From Nitrospinae bacterium AH_259_B05_G02_I21 (GTDB taxonomy: Bacteria > JADFOP01), in the NCBI GenBank assembly GCA_027717595.1, contig JALLOF010000003.1, positions 37,006 to 101,005 of the forward strand: a stretch of DNA of 64,000 bases. Direction: 5' to 3'. The notes below the pieces were generated by a model, which ran no database searches, was not told the DNA's origin, and saw only the letters and a program-made list of their open reading frames with translations. Positions 33,565 through 47,299 of the stretch are shown one piece after another; the first letter of the stretch is position 1; each line of letters opens with the position of its first letter. Position numbers and translations under genes: made by a program.

Positions 33565-34641
33565 TTGGTTCGAACCTTCGCTGAGCGCTGCCGCGTCGTA
33601 GATGCGGCCGGGATGGCCCAGCATATGCTACGCGCACCGGCCATGGCGAAGACGGCCTACGAGGACGGCCGCCGAATCGTCGAAACGCAGCCGCCCGCCG
33701 ACCTCTCTCACCTCGTCGTGGCGGGCATGGGAGGCAGCGCCATAGGAGGCGATCTGTTGGGCGACCTGGCCGCGGGCACGAGCCCCGTGCCCATCGTCAC
33801 CCACCGGAGCTTCAGCCTCCCGGCCTTCGTCGGCCCATCGAGCGGGGTCGTGGCGGTCAGCTACTCGGGAGAGACGGCCGAGACGCTCTCGGCGTTCGCG
33901 GAGGCCTCGTCGCGGGGTGCCCTCCGGTGGGTGGTGGCTTCTGGTGGGACGCTGGCCGAGCGGGCCGCCGCCTCCAACGTCGCCGCGGTCGCCGTGCCGG
34001 GCGGCCTCCCCCCCCGGGTCGCAGTGGGATCCCTATTTTTCTCCCTCGTGGGCCTTGCCGAGGGGCTCGGCCTCCTCGGCCCTCAGGCCGAGGCCGTGGA
34101 GGAGGCGGCTTCGGCCTGGGTGAGGCTGAACGACCGCTACCGGTCCGAGGCCGACGAAGACGCCAACCCGGCGTTGACCCTCGCGCACAGGCTTGTCCAG
34201 GGCGTCCCCACCATCTACGGCGCGGCGGGCCTCACCGAAGGGGTGGCCCGCCGGTGGAAGTGCCAGCTCAACGAGAACAGCAAGATGGCAGCCACGAACG
34301 AGACGCTGCCCGAGCTCATCCACAACGAGGTCGCAAGCTACGAGCTCGACCCGACGCATCCCGGGCCCGCTCGTCTCGTCGTCCTGCTGGAGGACGACGA
34401 CGACGGCCCCGAGGTCGTCCGACAGCGGTCGCATCTGGCTGAGTGGCTCCTTGAGCGGGGGATTTCCGTGGAGCGGGCCGCCTCGGAGGGCCACTCCCGG
34501 CTGGCCCGCCTCATCTCCCTCGTCGTGCTCGGCGACTGGGTGAGCTACTACGCGGCGGTGCTGCGAGGGGTCGACCCCACCCCCGTCGCGTCCATCGACA
34601 CCCTCAAGGCGCTCGGGAGCGCCCCCAACGTCAGCCCATGA
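33565..34641 (+). CDS. bifunctional phosphoglucose/phosphomannose isomerase
   Basis: A 358-residue SIS-domain protein of the archaeal/bacterial Pgi-Pmi type: first SIS motif [34 protein letters not shown], and the C-terminal active-site segment [20 protein letters not shown]. It interconverts glucose-6-P or mannose-6-P with fructose-6-P. The start appears to be TTG 33565, six bases after GGGAGGGG; the family usually has residues before the internal ATG 33613. It begins 18 bp after the hflC terminator, and its stop overlaps the lepA ATG. Confidence 0.9.
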   Translation: MVRTFAERCRVVDAAGMAQHMLRAPAMAKTAYEDGRRIVETQPPADLSHLVVAGMGGSAIGGDLLGDLAAGTSPVPIVTHRSFSLPAFVGPSSGVVAVSYSGETAETLSAFAEASSRGALRWVVASGGTLAERAAASNVAAVAVPGGLPPRVAVGSLFFSLVGLAEGLGLLGPQAEAVEEAASAWVRLNDRYRSEADEDANPALTLAHRLVQGVPTIYGAAGLTEGVARRWKCQLNENSKMAATNETLPELIHNEVASYELDPTHPGPARLVVLLEDDDDGPEVVRQRSHLAEWLLERGISVERAASEGHSRLARLISLVVLGDWVSYYAAVLRGVDPTPVASIDTLKALGSAPNVSP

Positions 34642-36434
34642 AGAACGACATCCGCAACTTCTCCATCATCGCCCACATCGACCACGGCAAATCCACCCTT
34701 GCCGACCGGCTTCTCGAGGCCACGGGGCTGATGCCCGAGAGGGGCCGACGCGACCAGTACCTCGACCGGATGGAGCTGGAGCGAGAGCGCGGGATAACCA
34801 TCAAGGCCCAGATGGTCAGGCTCCCGTACGAGGCCGCCGACGGCGAGACCTACCAACTCAACCTCATCGACACCCCCGGGCACGTCGATTTCTCCTACGA
34901 GGTCTCCCGGAGCCTCGCGGCCTGCGAGGGGGCGCTGCTGGTGGTCGACGCCGTCCAGGGCATCGAGGCCCAAACGCTGGCCAACGCCACCCTGGCGCTC
35001 GAGCAAGACCTCGTCATCATTCCCGTCATCAACAAGATAGACCTGGAGCAGGCCGAGCCCGATCGGGCCGCCTCGCAGATCGAGCTGGTGCTCGGCCTCC
35101 CGAGCACTGAATGCCTCCTGGTCAGCGCGAAAGAGAGCATCGGCATCGAGGAGGTCTTCGAGGCCGTGGTACGCCGCATCCCCCCGCCAGGGGGCTCGCC
35201 CACCGCTCCGCTGCGGGCCCTCCTGGTGGACTCGTGGTACGACCCCTACCAGGGGGTCGTGATGCTGGTGCGGGTCGTTGACGGGACGCTGCGGCCCGGG
35301 CTGTCGATCCGCCTGTTTGCGACGGGGCGACAGACCGAAGTCGATCAGGTGGGGACATTCGCTCCCGAGCCCGAGAAGCTCGGGGCGCTCACCGCCGGCG
35401 AGGTGGGCTGGTGCACCGCCGGGATCAAGGACCTCCGAGACGCCACCGTCGGCGACACCATCACCGAGGCCGCCCGCCCCTGCGCCGAGCCCTTGACCGG
35501 CTACAAGCCTGTCAAGCCCATGGTCTTTTGCGGCCTCTACCCCATCGACCCGGACGCGTACGAACTGCTTCGGGCCAGCCTGGAGCGGCTCCACCTGAAC
35601 GACAGCGCATTCGTCTACCAGCCCGAGGTGAGCCCCGCCCTGGGGTTCGGCTTCCGGTGCGGGTTCCTCGGCCTGCTCCATATGGAGATCGTCCAGGAGC
35701 GGCTCGAGCGGGAGTTCGGCCTCGAGCTGCTGGCGACCCAGCCCAACGTCCTCCACGAAGCGGTGACCACCGACGGCGAGCGCCTGCGGGTGGAGATGCC
35801 CTCCCAGCTTCCCCCCCCTCAGCGGATCGACCGAATTGAAGAGCCCATAGTTTTGGCCACGGTCCTCGTGCCCGCCGAGCACCTGGGCCCGGTCCTGGCC
35901 CTGCTGCAAGAGCGCCGCGGCCACCAGCGGCGGATGGAGTACCTAGACGCCCGGACGGTCTCGCTGCTATACGAGCTGCCGCTAAACGAGATCGTGGTCG
36001 ATTTCTACGACCGGCTGAAGTCAGTGAGCCGGGGCTACGCTTCCTTCGACTACGAGGTGCTCGAGCTCAGGCCGGCGCCGCTCGTCAAGCTCGACATCCT
36101 CGTCAACGACGAGCCGGTCGACGCCCTCTCAGTCATCATCAACAAGGACCGCGCCTACCAGACGGGCAAGGCCCTGGTCGAGCAGCTGCGCCGGCTCATC
36201 CCCCGCCAACTGTTCGAGGTCGTGCTCCAGGCCGCCATCGGCGGGCGCGTAATCGCTCGCGAGAGCGTCAAGCCGCTGCGCAAGAACGTAATCGCGAAGC
36301 TCTACGGTGGGGACGTGACCCGCAAGCGCAAGCTGCTTGAGAAGCAAAAGGCCGGCAAAAAGCGGATGAAAAAGGTCGGGCGCGTGGAGATTCCCCAGGA
36401 GGCCTTCAGGGCCATCCTGAGCGTGGGGCGGTGA
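34638..36434 (+). CDS. lepA: elongation factor 4 (LepA), ribosomal back-translocase GTPase
   Basis: A 598-residue translational GTPase: P-loop [14 protein letters not shown], switch [31 protein letters not shown], then EF-G-like domains and the LepA-specific C-terminal domain ([24 protein letters not shown]-type segment [14 protein letters not shown]). The ATGA overlap with the upstream isomerase and GTGA overlap with lepB indicate a coupled operon; lepA-lepB adjacency is widespread. Confidence 0.97.
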   Translation: MKNDIRNFSIIAHIDHGKSTLADRLLEATGLMPERGRRDQYLDRMELERERGITIKAQMVRLPYEAADGETYQLNLIDTPGHVDFSYEVSRSLAACEGALLVVDAVQGIEAQTLANATLALEQDLVIIPVINKIDLEQAEPDRAASQIELVLGLPSTECLLVSAKESIGIEEVFEAVVRRIPPPGGSPTAPLRALLVDSWYDPYQGVVMLVRVVDGTLRPGLSIRLFATGRQTEVDQVGTFAPEPEKLGALTAGEVGWCTAGIKDLRDATVGDTITEAARPCAEPLTGYKPVKPMVFCGLYPIDPDAYELLRASLERLHLNDSAFVYQPEVSPALGFGFRCGFLGLLHMEIVQERLEREFGLELLATQPNVLHEAVTTDGERLRVEMPSQLPPPQRIDRIEEPIVLATVLVPAEHLGPVLALLQERRGHQRRMEYLDARTVSLLYELPLNEIVVDFYDRLKSVSRGYASFDYEVLELRPAPLVKLDILVNDEPVDALSVIINKDRAYQTGKALVEQLRRLIPRQLFEVVLQAAIGGRVIARESVKPLRKNVIAKLYGGDVTRKRKLLEKQKAGKKRMKKVGRVEIPQEAFRAILSVGR

Positions 36435-37063
36435 GTGGCGAGCGGGTGACGGGCATCCCCCAAAAACCAAAGGCCACCAGGCCCCACCTGCCGAAGGGGT
36501 GGCAGAAGGGCTCGAGGCTCAGAAGCAACATCGAGGCCTTGGGGATGGCCGTGGGCCTGGCCATCGTCCTTCGCATCTTCGTCGTCCAGGCCTTCACCAT
36601 CCCCTCGGGCTCCATGATTCCGACCCTCCTTGTGGGCGATTACATCCTCGTCAACAAGTTCATCTACCACTTCACGTCCGTGGGCCGGGGCGACATCGTC
36701 GTGTTCCGCTCCCCCGAGGACCCGGACCGAGACTACATCAAGCGAATCATCGGCCAGCCTGGGGAGAAGATCGCCATCAAGGGGGGAGTCGTCTTCGTCA
36801 ACGGCCAACCGCTGAAAGAGGCCTACGCCGACGCCCATTCGCCCGGCGGCTTGGGCGGATACATGGGAACCTGGGGCCCCAAGGTCGTCCCCCCCGGCTA
36901 TTACTTCCTCCTGGGGGACAATCGCAACAACAGCCGCGACAGCCGGGTCTGGGGCTTCCTCGACGGCGGCTTGATTCGGGGCCGTGCCTTCCTTATCTAC
37001 TTTTCCTGGAACGGCGAGCACCACACCGTGAGGTGGAGCCGCCTGGGCAAGGTCCTCCACTAG
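36431..37063 (+). CDS. lepB: signal peptidase I
   Basis: Cleaves signal peptides of secreted proteins. 210 residues with a single N-terminal membrane helix, catalytic Ser61 in [10 protein letters not shown], catalytic Lys104 in [13 protein letters not shown], and box [16 protein letters not shown]. Start GTG 36431 overlaps the lepA stop. Its 3' end overlaps the convergent rsmA stop by 4 bp. Confidence 0.95.
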   Translation: MSGERVTGIPQKPKATRPHLPKGWQKGSRLRSNIEALGMAVGLAIVLRIFVVQAFTIPSGSMIPTLLVGDYILVNKFIYHFTSVGRGDIVVFRSPEDPDRDYIKRIIGQPGEKIAIKGGVVFVNGQPLKEAYADAHSPGGLGGYMGTWGPKVVPPGYYFLLGDNRNNSRDSRVWGFLDGGLIRGRAFLIYFSWNGEHHTVRWSRLGKVLH

Positions 37064-37902
37064 CGCCTCGCCGCGAGGGCCCGCCACAGGGCGGCAAACT
37101 CCTCCAGGGTGAGGGTTTCCGCGCGCCTCTTCCCGTCGATGTCCACCTCAGCCATCGCCTGGTCCACCGCCTCGGCCGACCATCCCTGGGCCCGGAGCGC
37201 CTGGAGGTTGTTGCGAAGCGTCTTTCGCCGATGCGCAAAGGCCTTGCGCACCATGGCGAGGAACGCCTCCTCGTCTTGGCCCACCTCGACGGGCGGAGCC
37301 GACCTGGGGCTCATGGAGAGGACGGCCGAGTCCACCTTCGGCGGCGGCCAGAAGGCCTCGGCGGGCACATCGCCGTGATGGCGGGTTTCGAAGTAATAGG
37401 CCACCACGACCGATAGGGCCCCGTAGTCCTTCGTTCCGGCCGAGGCGTGGAGCCTGCGGGCCACCTCCCGCTGGACGGTCAGGGTCACCCGCCTCAAGCG
37501 CTCCCGCTCGTCGATGAAACGCCCCACCAGGGGCGCCGTAATCTGGTAGGGGATATTGGCCACAACGGCATAGGGCGCGGGGAGGGTCTCGTAGGGAAAC
37601 TTGAGAGCGTCGGTGTGGTGGACGGTGACGTTGGGGAAATCGGCCAGCGTCTCGGTGAGGATGGCGGCCAGGGCTTCGTCAATCTCCAGACAGTGAACGA
37701 TCCTGGCGCGGCGGGCCAGGGCCCGGGTCAAGGCGCCGACACCTCCGCCTATCTCGAGCACGGTATCGTCGGGCCCCACCTCGGCGGCGTCCACGACGGC
37801 TTGCAGGGCCTCCTCATCGACGACGAAGTGTTGGCCCAACGCCTTGCGGGGGCGCACCCCATGGGCGCTCAGAATCCCCCTGGTCCTTCGGTACAGCGAC
37901 AC
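37060..37902 (-). CDS. rsmA: 16S rRNA dimethyladenosine transferase (RsmA/KsgA)
   Basis: Dimethylates two adjacent adenines in helix 45 of 16S rRNA. 280 residues with KALGQHFVVDEEAL, SAM loop VLEIGGGVGALTRAL, and catalytic VVANIPYQITAPL (NxPY). The start is GTG 37902 with GGAGGTGA seven bases upstream. That Shine-Dalgarno lies in an inverted repeat, so translation may be controlled by a hairpin. Confidence 0.95.
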   Translation of the reverse strand: MSLYRRTRGILSAHGVRPRKALGQHFVVDEEALQAVVDAAEVGPDDTVLEIGGGVGALTRALARRARIVHCLEIDEALAAILTETLADFPNVTVHHTDALKFPYETLPAPYAVVANIPYQITAPLVGRFIDERERLRRVTLTVQREVARRLHASAGTKDYGALSVVVAYYFETRHHGDVPAEAFWPPPKVDSAVLSMSPRSAPPVEVGQDEEAFLAMVRKAFAHRRKTLRNNLQALRAQGWSAEAVDQAMAEVDIDGKRRAETLTLEEFAALWRALAARR

Positions 37903-37946
37903 GGACTCACCTCCCTCATCGCTCCAAAGCGGGTGAGTCCATTATA
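37903..37946 (-). promoter_or_regulatory. rsmA leader: -10 box and SD-covering inverted repeat
   Basis: TATAAT on the minus strand (37946-37941) without a clear -35 box. Immediately downstream, GGACTCACC and GGTGAGTCC (plus-strand arms 37903-37911 and 37932-37940) form a perfect 9-bp inverted repeat with a 20-nt loop. One arm contains the core of the rsmA Shine-Dalgarno. If transcription starts near 37935 only part of the upstream arm would be in the RNA, so operator function on DNA is an alternative. Confidence 0.5.
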
Positions 37947-38015
37947 CGGCCCAGCCGCCACGGCCGACCAGCAGCTTTTCATCCACTAGGGTGGTCTTGG
38001 CGCTTTCGGAACTAG

Positions 38016-39020
<1,005 letters not shown>

Positions 39021-39070
39021 TCCCACGGTGGCAGCGAAACCCGAGGGCGGGCCGAAGGGTGTTTTCCAGG

Positions 39071-39097
39071 TTGACAAGCGCCCATGCGAGGTATAAT
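39071..39097 (+). promoter_or_regulatory. sigma-70 promoter of the frd/sdh operon
   Basis: TTGACA (39071-39076), a short 15-bp spacer and TATAAT (39092-39097). The leader would be about 100 nt and contains CGCC/GGCG pairing before ATG 39206. The short spacer suggests an activator may be needed, which is inference. Confidence 0.6.
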
Positions 39098-39205
39098 GTA
39101 AGGTGGTTTTGACCGGCCTCGTTTATGCGTAAACCTCCTTAATCAACAAATCCTTTCCACCCGCCGAGAGTGTGGCGGTGTGACTGGAGCTAGTCGAGGT
39201 TACCG

Positions 39206-40912
39206 ATGGATGTTCCTAAGCACGACGTCCTGATTGTGGGCGGAGGTGGGGCCGGCCTGCGCGCCGCCATCGCAGCGGTGGAGGCCGACGAGCATATCAC
39301 CGTCGGAGTGGTCTCCAAGGTCTACCCCATGCGGAGCCACACGGTCTCGGCGGAGGGAGGGACCGCGGCGGCCGTTCGTGAGGACAATACCGATTCGCAC
39401 GCCTACGACACGATCAAAGGAAGCGATTTCTTGGCGGACCAAGATGCGGTCGAGATTTTTGTCAAAGAGTCCATTGATGAAGTGATACAGCTGGAGCATT
39501 GGGGGTGTCCGTGGAGCCGTGACCCGGACGGCCTCATGAGTGTGAGAACCTTCGGCGGCATGAGTGTGGATCGCACGCTCTTTTGCTCCGACAAGACCGG
39601 GTTTCACATGCTTCACACGCTGTATCAAACGGCCCTGAAATACGACCGCATTGCCTGGTACGACGAGTGGTTCGTCACCTCGCTGCTGAAAGACGACGGT
39701 AAGATCTGCGGCGTGACGGCACTGAACGTGCGCTCCGGTGCCATTGACGCCATCCCGGCCAAGGCTGTGATACTCTGCACCGGCGGGGCCGGCAAGCTCT
39801 TTGCCTTTACCACCAATGCCTCGATCAAGACGGGCGATGGCATGGCCCTGACCTATCGTGCGGGCGGTCCCCTGAAAGATATGGAATTCGTGCAATACCA
39901 TCCCACCGGCTTACCGGGGACCGGCATCCTCATCACAGAGGCCTCCCGAAGCGAGGGAGGGCACATGATCAACCGCGAAGGGGACCGCTACCTAAGCGCG
40001 TACACGCCTGAGCGCATGGAGCTGGGACCCCGCGACATGCTGTCGCGCGCGTTTATCCAAGAGATGAGGGCCAATCGGGTCTTCGAGGGACCGTATGGGG
40101 AGTATGTCCATCTCGATATCCGGCACCTGGGGGAGGAGCTAATCATGGAACGCCTCCCCTTTGTGCGGGAGTTGGCTACCGAATACGTGGGGATCGACCC
40201 GGTGTATGAACCGATCCCTGTACGGCCGGTGGTCCACTACATGATGGGGGGGATTCACACGGACGCCAACGCGAAGACCCCCGTCGACGGGCTCTACGCG
40301 GCAGGGGAAGCCGCCTGCGTGAGCATGAACGGGGCCAACCGTCTGGGATCCAACTCCCTATCCGAGATCATTGTGTTTGGGGCCCGCTCCGGGAAGGCGG
40401 CTGTGGAGTATGCCTCGGAGCAGGAATTTCCCGAGGCCAACACCCTGAGCCAGATGGCGCAAGCGGAAAAGAAGCGGATCGAGGAGCAATTTCTCAAGCC
40501 CCGAAACGGCAACGAGCGGGTCGCCACAATCCGCCGCGATCTTCAGCTCGCGATGGAGCAAGGCGCCGGCATCTACCGCACCGAAGAGGAAATGAAGACG
40601 GCGTGCGAGGCGATCCGGAAGCTCCTGAAACGCTACGAACAGGTGGAGGTGGATGATAAGTCGAGTGTGTTTAACACCGATCTCATTGCTGCGTTGGAGC
40701 TGGGCTACATGCTCGATGTCGCCGAGGCGCTAGCCCACTCCGCCTTGCTGCGGGAAGAATCGAGAGGCTCGCACGCCCGGGAGGACTTTACGACGCGCGA
40801 TGACGAGCGCTTTCTGCAGCACTCCCTGGCCTACCAAACACCAGAGGGGCCTCGCATCGAATACCTGCCGGTTTCCATCACCCGCTGGCAGCCTGAAGAG
40901 CGAAAGTACTAG
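39206..40912 (+). CDS. frdA: succinate dehydrogenase/fumarate reductase flavoprotein subunit
   Basis: A 568-residue subunit of complex II-type enzyme. FAD-binding [17 protein letters not shown], His45 in [10 protein letters not shown] for covalent FAD, the active-site [12 protein letters not shown], and the substrate-binding [14 protein letters not shown] are all seen. The FrdC/FrdD-like anchors downstream place the complex with E. coli-type quinol:fumarate reductases, but the surrounding mdh and sucCD suggest it works as the TCA-cycle enzyme, perhaps in both directions. By eye, codon usage is less GC-rich than in neighbouring genes. Confidence 0.94.
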   Translation: MDVPKHDVLIVGGGGAGLRAAIAAVEADEHITVGVVSKVYPMRSHTVSAEGGTAAAVREDNTDSHAYDTIKGSDFLADQDAVEIFVKESIDEVIQLEHWGCPWSRDPDGLMSVRTFGGMSVDRTLFCSDKTGFHMLHTLYQTALKYDRIAWYDEWFVTSLLKDDGKICGVTALNVRSGAIDAIPAKAVILCTGGAGKLFAFTTNASIKTGDGMALTYRAGGPLKDMEFVQYHPTGLPGTGILITEASRSEGGHMINREGDRYLSAYTPERMELGPRDMLSRAFIQEMRANRVFEGPYGEYVHLDIRHLGEELIMERLPFVRELATEYVGIDPVYEPIPVRPVVHYMMGGIHTDANAKTPVDGLYAAGEAACVSMNGANRLGSNSLSEIIVFGARSGKAAVEYASEQEFPEANTLSQMAQAEKKRIEEQFLKPRNGNERVATIRRDLQLAMEQGAGIYRTEEEMKTACEAIRKLLKRYEQVEVDDKSSVFNTDLIAALELGYMLDVAEALAHSALLREESRGSHAREDFTTRDDERFLQHSLAYQTPEGPRIEYLPVSITRWQPEERKY

Positions 40913-41040
40913 GACACGGTAGCGAAAAGCCGTCACGAGGTCTTTACCATCACGAAACGCAGACACCACATGTTTGCCTCCGGGCTCGCACTTTCGCGGC
41001 GGGCTTTACGACGAGCGCACTCTCAGGAGCAGGAGAAACC

Positions 41041-41787
41041 ATGAGCGCCAAGAAGATCACGATGCGAGTGACACGGTATCGCCCGGAGCAAGAGGACGCT
41101 CCCACGGAGCAGGCCTACGAGCTCGAGTTTCCCGATGACTGGGTGGTCCTCGACGCGCTCAACTACATCAAGGATGACGTGGACGGCACGCTCACGTTCC
41201 GCTGGTCGTGCCGGATGGGCATATGCGGAAGCTGCGGCATGATGGTCAACGGGGAGCCTAAGCTGACCTGCGCCGCCTTTTTGCGGGACTACTATCCGGC
41301 TGAGATCCGGGTGGAGCCGTTGCAGTACTTCCCGATCATCCGGGATCTGGTCATCGATATGACCGACTTTCTGCACAAACTCAAGGCCATCACGCCCTGG
41401 ATCGTCCGGGACGAGGAAAAACCGCTCGCCGAGGGGGAGTATCTCCAGACACCTGCTCAACTGGCCGATTACAAGCAATTCAGCATGTGCATCAACTGCA
41501 TGCTCTGTTACTCTGCCTGTCCGGTGTACGGCCATGAGCCCGAGTTCATCGGCCCGGCCGCCATCGCCCTGGCCCACCGATACAACCTCGACTCCAGGGA
41601 CGAAGGACAGGAGGCGCGCCAGCAGGTGATTGCGAGCAGCGAGGGCATCTGGGATTGTACCCTGGTGGGTGAGTGCACCGAGGTGTGTCCAAAGCGTGTG
41701 GACCCGGCGATGGCCATCCAGCGGACGAAAGTCGCCACGACGACGGAGTGGGCCAAGTCCATGCTCATGCCGTGGGGGAAGCAATGA
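41041..41787 (+). CDS. frdB: succinate dehydrogenase/fumarate reductase iron-sulfur subunit
   Basis: 248 residues. A 2Fe-2S ferredoxin domain uses Cys57, Cys62, Cys65 and Cys77 ([10 protein letters not shown]). The C-terminal domain has [12 protein letters not shown] for the 4Fe-4S cluster and [17 protein letters not shown] for the 3Fe-4S cluster, close to E. coli FrdB. It passes electrons between FAD and quinone. The 128-bp gap after frdA has no obvious promoter. Its stop overlaps the frdC start as ATGA. Confidence 0.95.
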   Translation: MSAKKITMRVTRYRPEQEDAPTEQAYELEFPDDWVVLDALNYIKDDVDGTLTFRWSCRMGICGSCGMMVNGEPKLTCAAFLRDYYPAEIRVEPLQYFPIIRDLVIDMTDFLHKLKAITPWIVRDEEKPLAEGEYLQTPAQLADYKQFSMCINCMLCYSACPVYGHEPEFIGPAAIALAHRYNLDSRDEGQEARQQVIASSEGIWDCTLVGECTEVCPKRVDPAMAIQRTKVATTTEWAKSMLMPWGKQ

Positions 41788-42191
41788 AACAGCCCGAGCC
41801 CGAATATACCTATCCAACCTATCACCGCCCTATCCCCGCCACCTGGTGGCTACGCGATCGCAAGTACTTCCTGTTCATGATGCGCGAGCTGAGCAGCTTT
41901 TTCATCGCCGTCTTTTTGCTCATCTACCTATACGGGCTCTCGTTGCTGTCCAAGGGACAGGCGGCGTACGGGCAGTTTCAGGAGACCCTGCGCTCTGGCG
42001 GGTTCACCCTCTTTTTCGTGGTGGCGTTCATCTTCGCCGTCTACCACTCTTGGACCTGGTGGAGCATCATGGGCAAAGTCCAGGTCGTCCGCCTGGGGGA
42101 CCATAAGGTTCCGGAGAGGGTGATAACAGCCGTCGCCCTTGCGGGCTGGGTTGTGGCATCCGCGGTGGTGCTCTTCGTGTTTACGAGGTGA
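41784..42191 (+). CDS. frdC: fumarate reductase/succinate dehydrogenase membrane anchor C
   Basis: 135 residues from ATG 41784. Three hydrophobic helices and the FrdC-like N-terminus [20 protein letters not shown]. It anchors the catalytic dimer and helps form the quinone site. The longer open frame upstream lies inside frdB and is not coding. Heme ligand histidines typical of SdhC are not evident, consistent with a heme-free FrdCD anchor. Confidence 0.9.
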   Translation: MKQPEPEYTYPTYHRPIPATWWLRDRKYFLFMMRELSSFFIAVFLLIYLYGLSLLSKGQAAYGQFQETLRSGGFTLFFVVAFIFAVYHSWTWWSIMGKVQVVRLGDHKVPERVITAVALAGWVVASAVVLFVFTR

Positions 42192-42196
42192 GGGCC

Positions 42197-42538
42197 ATGT
42201 ACGAAGTGAATAAGACCGAGCCGTTCTGGTGGGGCTTGTTCTCGTTGGGAGGCGTCGTGGCCGCGCTGTTTGTGCCGATCCACATCATAATGGTCGGCTT
42301 CCTCTCGGCCGAGGCCGTAGGCTACCACCAGATGGTGGCCCTGGTCGGCAATCCGCTCATCAAGCTCTACCTCTTCACGTTGGTGTCGCTCCCCCTCTTT
42401 CACGCGGCCCATCGGCTTCGATTTGCATTGAAAGACCTGGGGCTCAAGGTAGCAGGAGGGCTCTTGGGCGTGTTCTTATACGGGGGAGCGGTGTTCGGAA
42501 CCATGGTGGCCGCCTACATTGTGGCGACCCTTCCATGA
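42197..42538 (+). CDS. frdD: fumarate reductase/succinate dehydrogenase membrane anchor D
   Basis: 113 residues from ATG 42197 with three membrane helices. The signature KTEPFWWGLFSLGGVVAALF and HAAHRLRFALKDLGL matches FrdD. It is 5 bp after frdC. With frdC it makes a two-subunit, probably heme-free anchor. The 123-bp gap to sucC holds no clear promoter or terminator. Confidence 0.9.
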   Translation: MYEVNKTEPFWWGLFSLGGVVAALFVPIHIIMVGFLSAEAVGYHQMVALVGNPLIKLYLFTLVSLPLFHAAHRLRFALKDLGLKVAGGLLGVFLYGGAVFGTMVAAYIVATLP

Positions 42539-42661
42539 TCGGGAAGCAGGGCGTGGCCGTCAGGGATTCTTCCCCCGCTTAAGACCCCACCTCAAAGGGA
42601 CCGTCGCCGGCCCTCGCCGAACCATCCTCCGACCATCGGTCCGCCCCCCAAGGGAGTCGCC

Positions 42662-43828
42662 ATGAAAATCCACGAGCACGAGGCCAAGGAAATTCTCAAA
42701 CACTACGGGGTGCCAGTCCCCAACGGCGCTGTGGCCTCTACTGCCGAGGAGGCCCGGGCCGTGGCCGAGCGGCTCGGCGGCACGGTCGTGGTCAAGGCCC
42801 AGATCCACGCCGGCGGCCGGGGCAAGGGCGGGGGTATCAAGCTCTCCGACGGGCCCGCCGAAGCGCAAAGGGCGGCCGAGGCGATCCTCGGCATGACGCT
42901 CATCACCCCCCAGACGGGCCCTGAAGGCCGGGTGGTCCAAAAGGTCCTCGTCGAGGAGGGCATGGAGATCGAGAAGGAGCTCTACCTGGGCATCGTGATC
43001 GACCGCGCCGTCAACCGGCCCGTGGTCATGGCCAGCGAAGCGGGAGGGATGGAGATCGAGGAGGTCGCGGCCGCGACGCCGCAGATGATTATCAAAGAGG
43101 CGGTGGACCCTCTGCTTGGGCTCAAGCCCTACCAGGCCCGCAACCTCGCCTTCGGCCTCAACCTTCCTGCCGAGCTCATCTCAACGGGGGTCAAGTTCAT
43201 AACAGGGCTCTACAAGTGCTTCGAGGAGATGGACTGCTCACTCGCCGAGATCAACCCGCTTGTCATCACCCGAGACGGCCGCCTGCTTGCCCTCGATGCG
43301 AAGATGAACTTCGACGACAACGCCCTTTGGCGCCACAAGGACGTTGAGGAGATGCGCGACCTCAACGAGGAAGAGCCCCTGGAGATCGAGGCGAGCAAGC
43401 ACAACCTCAACTACATCAAGCTCGACGGAAACGTCGGATGCATGGTCAACGGGGCCGGGCTCGCGATGGCCACGATGGACATCATCAAGCTCGCCGGAGG
43501 CGAGCCGGCCAACTTCCTCGATGTGGGAGGCGGCGCCACCCAGGAGATGGTTGAGAACGCCTTCCGCATCCTCATTAGCGACGAGCACGTAAAGGCCGTC
43601 CTCATCAACATCTTCGGAGGCATCCTGCGATGTGACGTGCTGGCCCGGGGGGTCGTCGAGGCGGTCAAAAAGGTGCAGGTGAACATGCCCATCGTGGTCC
43701 GCCTTGAGGGGACCAACGCCGAGGAGGGCCGGGAGATTTTGCAGACCTCGGGGCTGGAGTTCACCGTCGCCACGGGCATGGCCGATGCCGCAGAGAAGGT
43801 CGTCGCGGCGGCTCAGGCGGCGGGCTAG
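42662..43828 (+). CDS. sucC: succinyl-CoA synthetase beta subunit
   Basis: 388 residues, normal length. ATP-grasp N-terminus with HEYEAK-like [20 protein letters not shown], the glycine-rich [18 protein letters not shown] and the CoA-ligase loop [15 protein letters not shown]. It forms the nucleotide-binding part of the ligase that makes ATP or GTP from succinyl-CoA. GGGAG precedes ATG 42662. sucD follows after 36 bp. Confidence 0.97.
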   Translation: MKIHEHEAKEILKHYGVPVPNGAVASTAEEARAVAERLGGTVVVKAQIHAGGRGKGGGIKLSDGPAEAQRAAEAILGMTLITPQTGPEGRVVQKVLVEEGMEIEKELYLGIVIDRAVNRPVVMASEAGGMEIEEVAAATPQMIIKEAVDPLLGLKPYQARNLAFGLNLPAELISTGVKFITGLYKCFEEMDCSLAEINPLVITRDGRLLALDAKMNFDDNALWRHKDVEEMRDLNEEEPLEIEASKHNLNYIKLDGNVGCMVNGAGLAMATMDIIKLAGGEPANFLDVGGGATQEMVENAFRILISDEHVKAVLINIFGGILRCDVLARGVVEAVKKVQVNMPIVVRLEGTNAEEGREILQTSGLEFTVATGMADAAEKVVAAAQAAG

Positions 43829-43864
43829 GCCACCTTACAACCCAACAGGGGAACGAACGACACG

Positions 43865-44737
<873 letters not shown>

Positions 44738-44750
44738 CGAGGCACCCTCT

Positions 44751-45182
44751 ATGGCCCTTGAGCGCACCCTGGCCATCATAAAGCCCGACGCCGTAGAGCG
44801 GGGCCTGACCGGGCCGATCGTTCAGATCCTCGAGGAGGCGGGCTTCACCATTGTGACCCTCAAGAAAGTCTGTCTCACCAAGGCGCAGGCCCAGTCCTTC
44901 TACGACGTCCACCGGGAGCGACCCTTTTTCGACAGTCTTACGAGCTACATATCGAGCGGGCCGTCCGTGGCCCTGGTCCTCGAGAGGGACGGCGCCATCG
45001 AGGAGCTGCGCCAGCTGATGGGCGCCACCGACCCCGCCCAGGCCGCCCCCGGAACCATCCGGGCCCGATGGGGAGAATCCATCGAGCGCAACGCCATTCA
45101 CGGCTCCGACGGCCCGGAGACGGCGCCCGTTGAGGTGGCCTTCTTCTTCAGCGACCTGGAGCGGATGGGGAGGCTGGGATGA
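44751..45182 (+). CDS. ndk: nucleoside diphosphate kinase
   Basis: 143 residues from ATG 44751 (the open frame extends upstream into sucD without support). ERTLAIIKPDAVERGLTGPI at the N-terminus and the catalytic histidine in RNAIHGSDGPETA identify it. It balances NTP pools and is a natural neighbour of succinyl-CoA synthetase. It overlaps the next small ORF as ATGA. Confidence 0.96.
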   Translation: MALERTLAIIKPDAVERGLTGPIVQILEEAGFTIVTLKKVCLTKAQAQSFYDVHRERPFFDSLTSYISSGPSVALVLERDGAIEELRQLMGATDPAQAAPGTIRARWGESIERNAIHGSDGPETAPVEVAFFFSDLERMGRLG

Positions 45183-45379
45183 GGCGACGCCGGCACAAAA
45201 CGCCCGGCGAGGAGGCCCAGGAGCTCTGGGAAGGCCTAACGCCCGATAATATGAACACCTCCATCCGGCAGGTCGAACACCTCTTGAGCACGCTCGACCC
45301 GGCCAGCCCCGAGTGGGAAGAGGCCTTCGAGGTCCTGGAGGCGATGAGCCGTTACCGGGAGGACGTCAGGGGCGACTAG
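45179..45379 (+). CDS. small hypothetical protein coupled to ndk
   Basis: 66 residues: a basic N-terminus (MRRRRHKTPGEEAQELWEGL) and an acidic helical remainder. Its ATG overlaps the ndk stop, and it is followed at once by a strong terminator, so it is the last gene of the suc-ndk transcript. No known family is recognised. Position and clean boundaries make it likely to be real. Confidence 0.65.
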   Translation: MRRRRHKTPGEEAQELWEGLTPDNMNTSIRQVEHLLSTLDPASPEWEEAFEVLEAMSRYREDVRGD

Positions 45380-45414
45380 CCCGCCCGGGCGCGGCCTACC
45401 TTAAGCGAAAGAGA

Positions 45415-45451
45415 AAGCCCCCGCGGTCTTCCGCGGGGGCTTGGCTTTTTT
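45415..45451 (+). terminator. strong intrinsic terminator
   Basis: AAGCCCCCGCGG (45415-45426), loop TCTT, CCGCGGGGGCTT (45431-45442), a perfect 12-bp stem, then GG and C followed by seven T residues. It closes the TCA block and also separates it from the convergent gene at 45466. Confidence 0.95.
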
Positions 45452-45465
45452 GGGAAGAGAGCTCC

Positions 45466-47073
<1,608 letters not shown>

Positions 47074-47213
47074 TGATTTCCCTCTTACTTACCAGAACCA
47101 GCAATCAGAGGCCGGAGCTCAAATGACAGGGGGTCGAGATTGCCGTTTGGGCGCGTAAGACGAATAGGCACAGCCATACACCAGGGACTAGACCCCTCGG
47201 ACCAATCTCCCTT

Positions 47214-47241
47214 AATTTACACCATTCATGGGGAAAGTCAA
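47214..47241 (-). promoter_or_regulatory. predicted promoter of the glutamate synthase-like gene
   Basis: Minus strand: TTGACT (47241-47236), a 16-bp spacer and TAAATT (47219-47214). The leader would be about 130 nt with no recognised riboswitch. Confidence 0.5.
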
Positions 47242-47299
47242 GGACGATTGACGAGAGGGTCGTTGTGGGGACGCACCGCCGGGTCAGGCCCCACCGGAC

